Shown here in pieces: positions 8,970 to 18,321 of a stretch of 64,000 nucleotides of DNA. The notes under the pieces are model-generated. The model had not been told where the DNA came from. It worked only from the letters and a program-made list of their open reading frames with translations, and made no database searches. The stretch covers positions 1-64,000 of the forward strand of contig CAZEWN010000003.1 in the NCBI GenBank assembly GCA_964516135.1, written 5' to 3'. This DNA is from 34-65-8 sp964516135 (GTDB lineage: Bacteria > Pseudomonadota > Alphaproteobacteria > Sphingomonadales > Sphingomonadaceae). A program made the translations under genes and the position numbers. Position 1 is the stretch's first letter. Every line of letters begins with the position of its first letter.

Positions 8970-11678
8970 ATGGCAACGCGCATGCTCATCGACGCGCGCC
9001 ACCCGGAAGAAACGCGGGTGGCCGTCCTCAAGGGAAACCGAATTGAGGAGTTCGATTTCGAATCTGCCGAACACAAGCAGATCAAGGGCAATATCTATCT
9101 CGCCAAGGTAACCAGGGTCGAACCGTCGCTGCAGGCGGCATTCGTCGATTTCGGCGGCAATCGCCACGGGTTCCTCGCGTTCGGCGAAATCCATCCCGAC
9201 TATTACCAGATCCCCAAGGAAGATCGCGAGGCGCTGATTGCCGCCGACGCCGAGGCGGCGGAGGAAGAGGCGCGCCTGCGCGATGAAGAGGAAGACCGCG
9301 GCGAAATGCCGGGCGGCGAATACGATGCCGATGCCGACACGGGCGAGTCGCTGGTGGAGGAATTTGCCGAGGACGGCGTCGAGGAAATCGACACTTCCGA
9401 GAAAGACGACGTCTCGACCATCGAGGAAGGCCGCGTTGCGAACGGCGACGATGACGATGATCATCATGACAGCGACGGCGACGGCAACGACGACGACGAG
9501 GATCACGCGGAAGATGGAAATGGCCAGCGCGATCGCCGCGGTCGTGGCCGCCGCCAGGGCAAGGGTCGCGCCCGGACGAAAGAAGTGGACGAGGCCCGTG
9601 CCCGCCGCCAGGCGCTGCGGCGCCGCTACAAGATCCAGGACGTCATCCAGCGCCGCCAGGTCCTGCTGGTCCAGGTCGTCAAGGAAGAGCGTGGCAACAA
9701 GGGCGCGGCGCTGACCACCTATCTCAGCCTCGCCGGTCGCTATACTGTGTTGATGCCGAACAGCAGCCACGGCGGCGGCATTTCGCGCAAGATTTCCAGC
9801 GCTGCCGACCGCAAGCGACTGAAGTCGATCGTCGGCGATCTGTCGCTGCCACGCAGCATGGGCCTGATCGTGCGAACCGCTGGACTCCAGCGCACCAAGC
9901 CGGAGATCAAGCGCGATTTTGACTATCTTGCCCGCCTCTGGGACGAAATTCGCGAAAAGACGCTCGCCTCCGCTGCACCGACGCTGATCCATTCGGACAG
10001 CGACCTGATCAAGCGTGCGATTCGCGACATTTACAACAAGGAAATTGAGGAAGTCGTGGTGGAAGGCGAGGCGGGATACCGTTCCGCCCGCGAGTTCATG
10101 AAGCTGCTGATGCCGAGCCACGTGCGAAAGGTGAAGGCCTATTCCGATCCCGTGCCGTTGTTCCAGCGCTACGGCGCGGAGGATCAGCTGCGCGCGATGT
10201 ACGACCCGATGGTCCAGCTGAAATCGGGCGGCTACCTGATCATCAACCCGACCGAGGCACTGGTTTCGATCGATATCAACTCGGGGCGTTCCACCAAGGA
10301 ACACGGGATCGAGGCCACCGCGCTCAACACCAATCTCGAAGCTGCGCGCGAAATCGCCCGTCAGCTTCGCCTGCGCGATATGGCCGGCCTGGTCGTGATC
10401 GACTTCATCGACATGGAATACAGCTCGAACATCCGCAAGGTCGAGCGGGCAATGAAGGATGCGCTCAAGAACGACCGCGCAAGAATCCAGGTCGGGCGCA
10501 TTTCGGGTTTTGGCCTGATGGAGATGAGCCGCCAGCGCCTGCGTACGGGTGTGCTCGAGGCGACCACGCGTTCGTGCCCGCACTGTGACGGGACGGGTCT
10601 TGTTCGCACGGCGTCGAGCGCGGGACTTTCCGCGCTGCGCCTGATCGAGGACGAGGCAGCGCGCGGGCGCGGCACGATCATCCGCCTCGCCGCCAGCACC
10701 GAGGCGGCGATCTATCTCCTCAATGAGAAGCGCGGCGACCTGGTCGAGATCGAGGACCGTTACGGGGTCAAGGTCGAAGTCGTTCCCGAAGGTGAGGAAG
10801 AAGGCGCGAAGATGAGCGTCGGCAGCGCCGGACCGCGTCCGACGCAGGCGCCGAAGTTCGAGCCGATCGTGGACGAGGACGACGACGAGCCTATTGTCGA
10901 GGAGGACTACGACGACGAGGATGACGCCGAACGTGACGAAGGCGATGACGGCGACCGGTCGCGCCGGAAGCGCCGCCGCCGTCGGGGCCGCAAGGATCGC
11001 GGTGAAGAGCGTGGCGGCTCCATGCGTGACGACGCTGCCGCGGACGAGGACGAAAGCGAGGCCGACCCTGCCGAGCGCCCCGCCGCCGAAGGCGACGAGG
11101 ACGATGACCGTCCGCGCAAGAAACGCCGCCGCCGTGGCGGTCGCGGGCGTCGCGGTGGGCGCGGTCGCGACGAGGCGGGAGTCGAGGTCGACGGCGAGGG
11201 CGAAGCCGAAGCGCTCGAAGCGATCGCCGAACAGGTCGACGAGGACCTCGCGGTTGTGGCGGAACCGGCCGAGGAAGCGGGCTCACCCGCGGAGGCTGAG
11301 GAGGCACCGGCAAAGCCGAAGCGCCGCTCGCGCAGCAAGAAGGTGATCGAGCAGGCGCCTGTAGCCGAGGCCGAAATCGCGCCCGAACCCGCACCCGAAG
11401 CGACGGCCAAGCCCCGGCGAACCCGGCGCAAGAAGGTCGACGAAGCTCCGGCTGCCGATGCCGTTCCCACTGTCGAACCCGCGCCCGATGCAGACGCAAA
11501 GCCCAAGCGCACGCGCCGCAAGAAGCCCGATGCAGAGGCCGCCTCCGCCCCTCCGCCGGTGGTCGAGGACGCGGTGACGCAGCCCGTGGCCGCGTTGGCC
11601 AACGGCGATGACGGCGCGGGCGATGTCGGCAATGCCAAGCCGCGTCGCGGATGGTGGCAGCGGACATTCGGCGAATAA
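8970..11678 (+). CDS. rne: Ribonuclease E
   Basis: RNase E is the essential endonuclease that starts mRNA decay and processes rRNA and tRNA; it scaffolds the degradosome. The 902-residue protein has the N-terminal RNase H-like/S1 region interrupted by a long low-complexity insert (about residues 90-218) that is first strongly acidic (runs of Asp/Glu) and then basic. The catalytic aspartates are visible as Asp435 (LVSIDINSGR) and Asp478 (LVVIDFIDM). The zinc-link is CPHCDGTG (Cys536, Cys539). From about residue 600 on, the tail alternates acidic and Arg/Lys-rich blocks, as expected for RNA and partner binding. An inverted repeat at 11687 follows the stop. Confidence 0.96.
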   Translation: MATRMLIDARHPEETRVAVLKGNRIEEFDFESAEHKQIKGNIYLAKVTRVEPSLQAAFVDFGGNRHGFLAFGEIHPDYYQIPKEDREALIAADAEAAEEEARLRDEEEDRGEMPGGEYDADADTGESLVEEFAEDGVEEIDTSEKDDVSTIEEGRVANGDDDDDHHDSDGDGNDDDEDHAEDGNGQRDRRGRGRRQGKGRARTKEVDEARARRQALRRRYKIQDVIQRRQVLLVQVVKEERGNKGAALTTYLSLAGRYTVLMPNSSHGGGISRKISSAADRKRLKSIVGDLSLPRSMGLIVRTAGLQRTKPEIKRDFDYLARLWDEIREKTLASAAPTLIHSDSDLIKRAIRDIYNKEIEEVVVEGEAGYRSAREFMKLLMPSHVRKVKAYSDPVPLFQRYGAEDQLRAMYDPMVQLKSGGYLIINPTEALVSIDINSGRSTKEHGIEATALNTNLEAAREIARQLRLRDMAGLVVIDFIDMEYSSNIRKVERAMKDALKNDRARIQVGRISGFGLMEMSRQRLRTGVLEATTRSCPHCDGTGLVRTASSAGLSALRLIEDEAARGRGTIIRLAASTEAAIYLLNEKRGDLVEIEDRYGVKVEVVPEGEEEGAKMSVGSAGPRPTQAPKFEPIVDEDDDEPIVEEDYDDEDDAERDEGDDGDRSRRKRRRRRGRKDRGEERGGSMRDDAAADEDESEADPAERPAAEGDEDDDRPRKKRRRRGGRGRRGGRGRDEAGVEVDGEGEAEALEAIAEQVDEDLAVVAEPAEEAGSPAEAEEAPAKPKRRSRSKKVIEQAPVAEAEIAPEPAPEATAKPRRTRRKKVDEAPAADAVPTVEPAPDADAKPKRTRRKKPDAEAASAPPPVVEDAVTQPVAALANGDDGAGDVGNAKPRRGWWQRTFGE

Positions 11679-11686
11679 TCCATGCC

Positions 11687-11717
11687 CGCCCTCCCCGGCC
11701 AGGCTCCGGGGAGGGCG
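11687..11717 (+). terminator. Hairpin downstream of rne, probable intrinsic terminator
   Basis: A perfect 12-bp inverted repeat (CGCCCTCCCCGG and its complement) with a 7-nt loop begins 8 nt after the rne stop codon. It is followed by a moderately T-rich run (TTTGTCTT) about 9 nt further on. The stem is very GC-rich; the weak U-tract lowers certainty about termination. Confidence 0.6.
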
Positions 11718-11816
11718 GCGCATAGTTTGTCTTGTTCGGGGTCGACCGGCTTTGCCCTTCACGCTACGGCGCCGGGTGATTATTGCCGCCCGATCCCACC
11801 AACGACAGGACCCGCC

Positions 11817-12830
11817 ATGAGCATCGCCATCGAACCGCTGCGTATTCCCGACGACGCAAAGGAGCGGGTCCGCCTGCTGTTCATGGCCAAGCACGTGCTG
11901 TGGGGCGGCGGGATGCACCCGGAGGACGGCAACCACGCTATCTATCACCACGAGGTGCGTACCACACTGGAAAACCTCGGCCTCAACCTTCACTTGGCCA
12001 ACACCTACAAGGTCTTGTTCGAGCGGCCCGATGCCGATTTCGTGTTCCCGCTGCTCAATCGCGGCGGTTTTGTGAACAGCGAGATGCTGATCCCCATCCT
12101 GTGCAACATGCACCGCATTCCGTACTTGGGGGCGATGCCCTTCCTGCGCGGGCTGGGCGACGACAAATCGGTGTCGAAGCTCGTCTGCACCCACGCGGGC
12201 GTGCCCACCGCGCCGTGGTTTTGCTTCCGTCGAGGCGCGCCGGTGCTGGAGAAGGATCTTCCGCCCTCGCCGGCGGGCCGGTGGGTGATCAAGCCCAATG
12301 CATCGTCGGCGAGCTGGGGCATTTCCGACGCGTTCGACTGGAACGGAGTCACCAACGCGATCGCCGACATTCATGGGCAAGGCCACGATGCGATCGTTGA
12401 GCCCTACCTTGACGGCTACGACGTGCAGTGCGCCTTCATCACCATCAAGGGCGAGCCGGTCGCCCTGCCGATGTTGTGGTACGAGCGCGAGGACACGCAG
12501 AAACTGTGGACATACTACGAGAAGCGCGATCTGGTGCAAAACACCGAGAAGGCCGCGCTGAAGCGCTTCGAGCACCCGGAATTCGCCGTCAAAGTCGAGG
12601 AGATGGCCAAGACGGTGGCGAGGGAATTCGTGCCGTTCGATTACGGCCGGATCGAATTTCGCGTCGACCTCGATACGGGCGACATGAATTTCATCGAAAT
12701 CAATCTCAACTGCAACCTGTGGTCGGAAAAGGTGATGGCCAAGGCCGCCGCGCAGGCCGGGTTCAGCCACGCCGATCTTCTGGAGACCCTGCTCGCCGAA
12801 AGCTGGCGTCGCAACGCGCTGATATCCTGA
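11817..12830 (+). CDS. Orphan ATP-grasp enzyme, D-Ala-D-Ala ligase-like
   Basis: The 337-residue protein looks like an ATP-grasp ligase. The segment PYLGAMPFLRGLGDDKSVSK followed by GVPTAPWF parallels the middle domain of D-Ala-D-Ala ligases, WVIKPNASSASWG is an ATP-binding Lys/glycine-loop region, IVEPYLDGYDVQ gives the adenine hinge and acidic residues, and IEINLNCNLW provides the metal-binding Glu and Asn. Enzymes of this fold join a carboxylate to an amine or similar nucleophile using ATP. I cannot assign a substrate. The gene stands alone between the rne terminator and a TonB receptor, so context gives no hint. Confidence 0.8.
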   Translation: MSIAIEPLRIPDDAKERVRLLFMAKHVLWGGGMHPEDGNHAIYHHEVRTTLENLGLNLHLANTYKVLFERPDADFVFPLLNRGGFVNSEMLIPILCNMHRIPYLGAMPFLRGLGDDKSVSKLVCTHAGVPTAPWFCFRRGAPVLEKDLPPSPAGRWVIKPNASSASWGISDAFDWNGVTNAIADIHGQGHDAIVEPYLDGYDVQCAFITIKGEPVALPMLWYEREDTQKLWTYYEKRDLVQNTEKAALKRFEHPEFAVKVEEMAKTVAREFVPFDYGRIEFRVDLDTGDMNFIEINLNCNLWSEKVMAKAAAQAGFSHADLLETLLAESWRRNALIS

Positions 12831-12840
12831 CGCCTTATCC

Positions 12841-12858
12841 CGACTATGGATGTAGTCG
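12841..12858 (+). terminator. Small hairpin after the ATP-grasp gene
   Basis: A 6-bp inverted repeat (CGACTA...TAGTCG, 6-nt loop) lies 10 nt after the stop codon and is followed by TTTG. It could end transcription of the ATP-grasp gene, but it is short and the T-run is poor. The rest of 12831-12991 is the upstream region of the TonB receptor; I identify no promoter elements in it. Confidence 0.3.
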
Positions 12859-12991
12859 TTTGTCGAGTGATGACGTAGTTCATCGGCTCTGAGCGACATT
12901 CGTCGGGATCGTCCCGGTCTTTGCCGAGCGCCGGTTTTCGCGCCCAAGCCGACCCGTCAATTCCCCTCCACCACGGATAGGGACAGGTCAG

Positions 12992-15103
12992 ATGGTTTTG
13001 GGGCGGTGGCATGCGCGCGTCGCGCTGGGTTGCTCGATGGCAGCGATTGGGCTGACGCCCGTGCAGCCAGCCTCCGCGCAGGACGGACCTGATCTGCCCG
13101 CGCCACCTGCTCCGATGCCGGGCGATGCGGTCTCGGGCGCCGCGGGGCAGGTCTACACGGCGGCCGATTTCGAACGCTACGCCCCGCGCAATGCGCTCGA
13201 CATGCTCAATCAGGTACCGGGGTTCGATATCCGCGACAGCCAGCAGCAGCGGGGCCTCGGCCAGGCGACAGGAAACGTGCTGTTCAACGGGGCGCGGTCG
13301 TCCTCCAAGGATGACCTCGTCACGCAGCTGTCGCGCGTCCCGGCAAGTCAGGTTGCGCGGATCGAAATCCTTGACGGCGCCTCTCTGGATATCCCGGGCC
13401 TCTCCGGCCAGGTCGCGAATATCGTGTTCAATGCCCAAGGGGGCACGTCGGGCGTGTTCAGCTGGACGCCCGAATTCCGCCCTCACAATACCGATCCGCT
13501 GCTGGTGCGCGGCGAGGTTTCGGCTAGTGGGAAGAGCGGGTCGATCGCGTGGGAGGCGGCACTCAGCAATGCCGATTCGGGGCGCGGCGGCGCGGACGGG
13601 CAAACGCTGATCCTCGATGGTCAGGGCACGATCATCCAAAGACGTTTCGATGTGGTCACGTCGGATTACGATTCGCCAAAGCTCTCGGGCAAGATCACCT
13701 GGGATCCCGCCGGAGCCGACGTGCTCAACATCAATGGCCACTACCAGCGCATATACGATCGATTCCGCGAGGATGGCCTGCGCATGGCGCCCGGCGCGCC
13801 CGATGAAGCCCGCGCCGTGCGGCAGTACAACGACACCTGGAACTACGAGCTTGGCGGCGATTACAGTTTCGCATTGGGCCGGGGGACCTTCAAGGCAATC
13901 GGGCTGCGCCGCTTCAGCCACGAACCGCTGTCGGTGGAGGTAATCAGCACCTTTGCCGATGGCCGTCCCGACATTGGTGAGCGGTTTGCGCAGACCGGCG
14001 ATCTGGCGGAAACGATCGCCCGGGGCGAATACAGCTGGAAAATGTTGGGCGGCGATTGGCAACTGGCGGGCGAGGCGGCATTCAACACGCTCGAAAATGT
14101 CGCCGCGCTGTTCGAACTCGATCCGGGCGGCAACTTCACCGAGGTTGATTTTCCCGCTGGCACCGGCGGTGTCAGCGAGGATCGCTATGAAGGCTCGCTC
14201 AGCTTCGGGCGCAGTCTGACGCCCCGGCTGTCCGTCCAACTCAACCTCGCGGCCGAGCATTCCACGATCATCCAGAGCGGTGTGAACGGAATCCAGCGCA
14301 CCTTCTTCCGCCCAAAGGGCAAACTCAGCTTCGCCTGGAAGCCGTCGGGTGACCTCGATATCGCCTTCAGCTTTCAGCGCCGCGTCCTGCAGCTGTCGTT
14401 TTACGACTTCTTTGCCCGTGCGTTCATCGACGACGACAACCAGAATTCGGGCAACAACGACCTGCGCCCACAACAGGACTGGAGCTACGAGGGCGAAATC
14501 AACAAGACACTCGGCCCGTGGGGCAAGACGCAGCTTCGTTTCGTTTATCGCGATGTCGCGGATTACGTCGACATCGTACCGGTGCCGGGTGGAGAATCGG
14601 TCGGCAACATCGCCACCTCGCGCGCGGGGGCGATCGTGTCGACCAGCACCGTCAATCTTGACCCGGCGGGGCTGAAGGGCATGCGGATCGATGCAACCTT
14701 CGTGCTGCAGAAGTCCGAGCTACGCGACCCCTTTACGGGTGAAAAGCGACAATGGAGCGGCTTTACCAACCGGCAGGCCAATATCGCCCTGCGCCACGAT
14801 ATCCCCGGCAGCAATTGGGCCTGGGGCGCAAACGCCAACCACAACCATGTCCTGCCCCGCTATCGCAGTAGCCAGGTCGATCGGAACTGGGAGGGGCCGT
14901 GGTTCGCCTCGGTATTTGTCGAACACAAGGATGTGCTGGGCCTCACGGTGCGCGCACGGGCGGGCAACGTGCTTGGCGCGCGTCAATACCGTGACCGTGT
15001 GGTTTACGAGGGGCTGCGCGAAGCATCGCCAGTCGACTTTTTCGAGCGACGCGATCGGCGCATCGGCCCGATCTTCACGTTCACCGTGCAAGGCAACTTC
15101 TAG
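12992..15103 (+). CDS. TonB-dependent outer-membrane receptor
   Basis: TonB-dependent receptors take up large or scarce substrates (siderophores, glycans, vitamins) across the outer membrane using proton-motive force via TonB/ExbBD. The 703-residue protein has a signal peptide ending at ASAQ (about residue 30), a plug domain at about 50-150 (NALDMLNQVPGFDIRD, then GNVLFNGARSSSKDDL and VARIEILDGASLDIPG), and a beta-barrel ending in the aromatic residue Phe expected for the BAM signal (FTFTVQGNF). It is at the short end for the family and lacks a visible N-terminal secretin/STN domain. Substrate unknown. Its stop overlaps that of the convergent SDR gene by 4 nt. Confidence 0.85.
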   Translation: MVLGRWHARVALGCSMAAIGLTPVQPASAQDGPDLPAPPAPMPGDAVSGAAGQVYTAADFERYAPRNALDMLNQVPGFDIRDSQQQRGLGQATGNVLFNGARSSSKDDLVTQLSRVPASQVARIEILDGASLDIPGLSGQVANIVFNAQGGTSGVFSWTPEFRPHNTDPLLVRGEVSASGKSGSIAWEAALSNADSGRGGADGQTLILDGQGTIIQRRFDVVTSDYDSPKLSGKITWDPAGADVLNINGHYQRIYDRFREDGLRMAPGAPDEARAVRQYNDTWNYELGGDYSFALGRGTFKAIGLRRFSHEPLSVEVISTFADGRPDIGERFAQTGDLAETIARGEYSWKMLGGDWQLAGEAAFNTLENVAALFELDPGGNFTEVDFPAGTGGVSEDRYEGSLSFGRSLTPRLSVQLNLAAEHSTIIQSGVNGIQRTFFRPKGKLSFAWKPSGDLDIAFSFQRRVLQLSFYDFFARAFIDDDNQNSGNNDLRPQQDWSYEGEINKTLGPWGKTQLRFVYRDVADYVDIVPVPGGESVGNIATSRAGAIVSTSTVNLDPAGLKGMRIDATFVLQKSELRDPFTGEKRQWSGFTNRQANIALRHDIPGSNWAWGANANHNHVLPRYRSSQVDRNWEGPWFASVFVEHKDVLGLTVRARAGNVLGARQYRDRVVYEGLREASPVDFFERRDRRIGPIFTFTVQGNF

Positions 15104-15813
15104 TCTGGCACCCTGTCGCCGCGCCAGTCGAAGACGCCGCCACTCTCGGCGGGCGTGAGCCGCTCCAGCACGCCGAGGAGGTTCGCGGCGGATTGTTCGG
15201 GCGTGTGCAGTTGGCCATCAGGCAACCCACGCTGAAAGGGGGCGCTCAGCGCGGTATCGACCGTACCGGGATGCAACCCCGCGATCACAGCAAGCCGATG
15301 CGTCCGCGCCTGCTCGATCGCCAGACAGCGCAGCAGCATGTTGAGCGCGGCCTTGCTCGCGCGATAACTGTGCCAGCCGCCCAGCCGGTTGTCGCCGATT
15401 GAACCTACACGCGCGGATAGCGCCGCGAAAACCGACCGGCGTTCGCGCGGCAATCGGGGCAGCGTGTGCTTGGCGATTATTGCCGGGCCGATGGTGTTTA
15501 TCCGCACCATTTCCAGCATGGCGGCGGGATCGATGCCGCGCATGCTCCGCTCGGGCGCCGCGCCGCTCGCCAGCGTGAGCACGCCAGTGGCGACGATCGC
15601 CAGGTCGAGGTCGCCCGGCCCCACGCCATCGATTGCCGCCGCGATGCTGGTTTCCTCAGCCAGGTCGAACCGAAAGGGTGCGATGGCCATGTGGTCGGGC
15701 ACCCGCCCTCGGCGCGAACCGGCGGCGACTTGCCATCCGCGCCCGGCGAGCGCCAGTGCAATCGCGGCGCCGATGCCACCGCTCGCGCCGAAGATTATCG
15801 CCCGCCGCGTCAT
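15100..15813 (-). CDS. Short-chain dehydrogenase/reductase (CsgA-like SDR)
   Basis: The 237-residue protein has the SDR cofactor motif GASGGIG at residues 9-15, a structural LAIVATG segment replacing NNAG, and the catalytic Ser...YxxxK set, with YRASK near residue 150. This fits a classical SDR that uses NAD(P)(H). The region SARVGSIGDNRLGGWHSYRASKAA resembles the CsgA-type group, here cited as family resemblance only. Substrate unknown. It is a single gene, divergent from sdhB and convergent with the TonB receptor (stop codons overlap by 4 nt). Confidence 0.85.
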   Translation of the reverse strand: MTRRAIIFGASGGIGAAIALALAGRGWQVAAGSRRGRVPDHMAIAPFRFDLAEETSIAAAIDGVGPGDLDLAIVATGVLTLASGAAPERSMRGIDPAAMLEMVRINTIGPAIIAKHTLPRLPRERRSVFAALSARVGSIGDNRLGGWHSYRASKAALNMLLRCLAIEQARTHRLAVIAGLHPGTVDTALSAPFQRGLPDGQLHTPEQSAANLLGVLERLTPAESGGVFDWRGDRVPD

Positions 15814-15965
15814 GCCTGGATACCTTTCGTGTTTAGTGGCGGCGCCAACGGCGCGATTGACGCAAGCGCCCCGGCAACGAAGGCAAGTGTAACACGACGT
15901 CCACCTCGCGCTTGCCCTTCCCCGTGGTTTGACTAGATAGGCGCAGCACGCAACAGGACGGATCG

Positions 15966-16748
15966 ATGGCCACCTTCACCCTTCCCCAGAATTCGAAGAT
16001 CACCGGCAAGGGTCGCGCCCACACCGCCACTGGCGCGGCGCGAGTGCAGAAGTTCAAGATTTATCGCTACGATCCCGATAGCGGCGAAAACCCGCGTTAC
16101 GACACCTTCGAGCTCGATCTCGACGATTGCGGCCCGATGGTGCTCGACGCGATCATCAAGATCAAGAACGAGATCGATCCTACGCTCACCTTCCGGCGTT
16201 CCTGCCGCGAGGGAATTTGCGGATCATGCTCGATGAACATGAACGGCAAGAACGGCCTCGCCTGCACCACCGCGATCGAGGATCTGAAGGGCGAAATTCG
16301 GATCACCCCGCTGCCGCACATGGACGTGGTCAAGGATCTGGTGCCCGACTTCACGCATTTCTACGCGCAATATGCCAGCATCCGTCCGTGGCTTCAGACC
16401 GTCTCCACCACGCCCAGCGGCAAGGAACGGCGCCAGTCGCCCGAGCAACGCGAGAAGCTCGATGGCCTTTACGAGTGCATCCTGTGCGCGTGTTGCTCGA
16501 CCGCCTGCCCCAGCTACTGGTGGAATTCGGACAAGTTCCTTGGCCCGGCGATCCTGCTCCAGGCCTATCGCTGGCTCGCCGACAGCCGCGATGAGATGAC
16601 CGGCGAGCGGCTCGACCAGCTTGAGGACCCGTTCCGGCTCTATCGCTGCCACACGATCATGAACTGCGCCAATGTGTGTCCCAAGGGTCTGAACCCGGCG
16701 AAGGCGATTGCCGAAACCAAGAAGATGCTGGTCGAGCGCCAGATCTGA
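15966..16748 (+). CDS. sdhB: Succinate dehydrogenase iron-sulfur subunit
   Basis: SdhB passes electrons from the flavoprotein SdhA to ubiquinone in complex II of the TCA cycle and respiratory chain. The 260-residue protein holds all three cluster motifs: 2Fe-2S with Cys80, 85, 88 and 100 (SCREGICGSC...LAC), 4Fe-4S in CILCACCSTACP, and 3Fe-4S in CHTIMNCANVCPKGLNP. The usual partner genes sdhC, sdhD and sdhA are not next to it; the upstream gene is an unrelated SDR on the other strand. Downstream, a thioesterase begins 2 nt after the sdhB stop and is followed by zapE, so the three form one operon. Confidence 0.97.
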   Translation: MATFTLPQNSKITGKGRAHTATGAARVQKFKIYRYDPDSGENPRYDTFELDLDDCGPMVLDAIIKIKNEIDPTLTFRRSCREGICGSCSMNMNGKNGLACTTAIEDLKGEIRITPLPHMDVVKDLVPDFTHFYAQYASIRPWLQTVSTTPSGKERRQSPEQREKLDGLYECILCACCSTACPSYWWNSDKFLGPAILLQAYRWLADSRDEMTGERLDQLEDPFRLYRCHTIMNCANVCPKGLNPAKAIAETKKMLVERQI

Positions 16749-16750
16749 AC

Positions 16751-17206
16751 GTGAGCTCCGGCCCGCCGGTCTTCGATTATCGGGAGCATCCCGACCACCC
16801 CGGCTGGTTCACCTGGAACCTGCGCGATATGACGCGCTTCAACGGCGTGGTCATGGGCGAAATGCTGGTTCGCACCGAGAACGGGCAATGCCGACTGAGG
16901 ATGTTCCCCGAGCGCAAGCACACCAACCTGCAGGAAATGATCCACGGGGCGGTAACGCTGTCGCTGATTGACATCTCGCTGTTCGCCGCGATGCGGACGT
17001 TGACCGCAGGTGATCCCGGTCCGGCGGTGACGCTGGAGTTGTCCACGCAGTTCATTGGCGCGGGGCGCCCAGATGAACCACTGGACGCGGTGGTCGAAGT
17101 CATGCGCGAGACCGGACGCCTGCTCTTCCTGCGTGGCACGGTTGAGCAGGGCGACCACCTGGTCGCGGCATTCTCGGGGCTGGTGCGCAAGGCGACCGCG
17201 CGATGA
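16751..17206 (+). CDS. PaaI-type hotdog thioesterase
   Basis: This 151-residue protein has the PaaI/YigI hotdog fold, seen in NLQEMIHGAVTLSLIDISLF, where the central helix follows an HG motif, and in VTLELSTQFIGAGRPDEPL. Such enzymes hydrolyse acyl-CoA thioesters. The GTG at 16751 is the best start because it lies 2 nt after the sdhB stop codon and removes an N-terminal stretch that would only be a shadow of sdhB. It overlaps the next gene zapE by 4 nt (ATGA). Substrate unknown; coupling to sdhB and zapE suggests co-expression rather than shared pathway. Confidence 0.85.
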   Translation: MSSGPPVFDYREHPDHPGWFTWNLRDMTRFNGVVMGEMLVRTENGQCRLRMFPERKHTNLQEMIHGAVTLSLIDISLFAAMRTLTAGDPGPAVTLELSTQFIGAGRPDEPLDAVVEVMRETGRLLFLRGTVEQGDHLVAAFSGLVRKATAR

Positions 17207-18321
17207 GCGGCATCATGTCGCGCTACGACGCGCTGGTCACGGCCGGCGAATTGCGGCCCGATCCGGAGCAGCGCGCGGCGGCGGAACGCCTCGGCCAGTT
17301 GCAGCGCGAACTTGAAGTCGAGGGCGGTCCGGGGCTGTTCGGCAAGCTGTTCGGACGTAAGCAAACGAACCAGCCGCAGGGGGTTTATCTGTGGGGCGGT
17401 GTCGGGCGCGGCAAGTCGATGTTGATGGACCTGTTCCATGATACCTTGGACATTGCGGGCAAGCGGCGGGCCCATTTCCACGCTTTCATGCAGGAGGTCC
17501 ATGCGCTGCTGCGCGAGGAGCGGAGCAGGGAAAGCGGCGACCCGATTCCACCGGTGGCTGCCCGCATTGCCGAGGGCCTGCGCTGCCTCGCCTTCGACGA
17601 GATGGTTATCAACAACTCCGCCGATGCGATGATAATGGGGCGCCTGTTCCGGGCGCTCATCGTTGAAGAGGGGGTGGCGATCGTCACGACCTCGAACCGC
17701 CCGCCCCACGATCTCTACAAGGATGGGCTCAACCGCGAGCATTTCTTGCCATTCATCGCGCTGATCGAGGAACGGCTCGAGGTGCTGCCACTCAATGGCC
17801 CGGTCGATTATCGGCTCGCAAGGCTGGCGGGCATCGCCACTTGGCACGCGCCGATCGGGGCCGAAGCCACCGCGCAAGTGCGCGAGGCGTTTTTCCGGCT
17901 GACCGACTATGCGCCCGAGGATGCCGCGAACGTGCCCAGCGCGGAGCTTGACGTCGGCGGCGGGCGCACGTTGCATGTGCCCAAGAGCCTGAAGGGCGTG
18001 GCGGTGTTCAGCTTCAAAAAGCTGTGCGGCGAGGCGCGGGGCGCGGCGGATTACCTAGCCGTGGCGCGCAATTACCACACGGTGATACTTGTCGGCATTC
18101 CGGTAATGAGTGCCGATATGCGTAATGAAGCCGCGCGGTTCGTGACGCTGATCGATGCGCTATACGAACACAAGGTCAAGCTGTTTGCCACGGCAGCAGC
18201 CGGGCCGGAGGCGCTTTACCCCGCAGGCGACGGCGCGTTTGAATTCGAAAGAACCGTCAGTCGGCTCAAGGAAATGCAGAGCGAAGCCTACCTGGCACTG
18301 GGCCACGGCGCGGAGGGTTAA
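17203..18321 (+). CDS. zapE: Cell division ATPase ZapE/AFG1 family
   Basis: ZapE is a Z-ring-associated ATPase; its mitochondrial relatives (AFG1/LACE1) act in respiratory-complex quality control. The 372-residue protein has a Walker A GGVGRGKS near residue 65, a Walker B LAFDEM followed by NSADAMIMGRLF, and a sensor region TTSNRPPHDLY. The remaining AAA-like half (FSFKKLCGEARGAADYL) is typical of the family. Its position behind sdhB, common in alphaproteobacteria as far as I recall, fits the AFG1 link to respiration, though this is inference. It overlaps the thioesterase by ATGA. Confidence 0.93.
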   Translation: MSGIMSRYDALVTAGELRPDPEQRAAAERLGQLQRELEVEGGPGLFGKLFGRKQTNQPQGVYLWGGVGRGKSMLMDLFHDTLDIAGKRRAHFHAFMQEVHALLREERSRESGDPIPPVAARIAEGLRCLAFDEMVINNSADAMIMGRLFRALIVEEGVAIVTTSNRPPHDLYKDGLNREHFLPFIALIEERLEVLPLNGPVDYRLARLAGIATWHAPIGAEATAQVREAFFRLTDYAPEDAANVPSAELDVGGGRTLHVPKSLKGVAVFSFKKLCGEARGAADYLAVARNYHTVILVGIPVMSADMRNEAARFVTLIDALYEHKVKLFATAAAGPEALYPAGDGAFEFERTVSRLKEMQSEAYLALGHGAEG

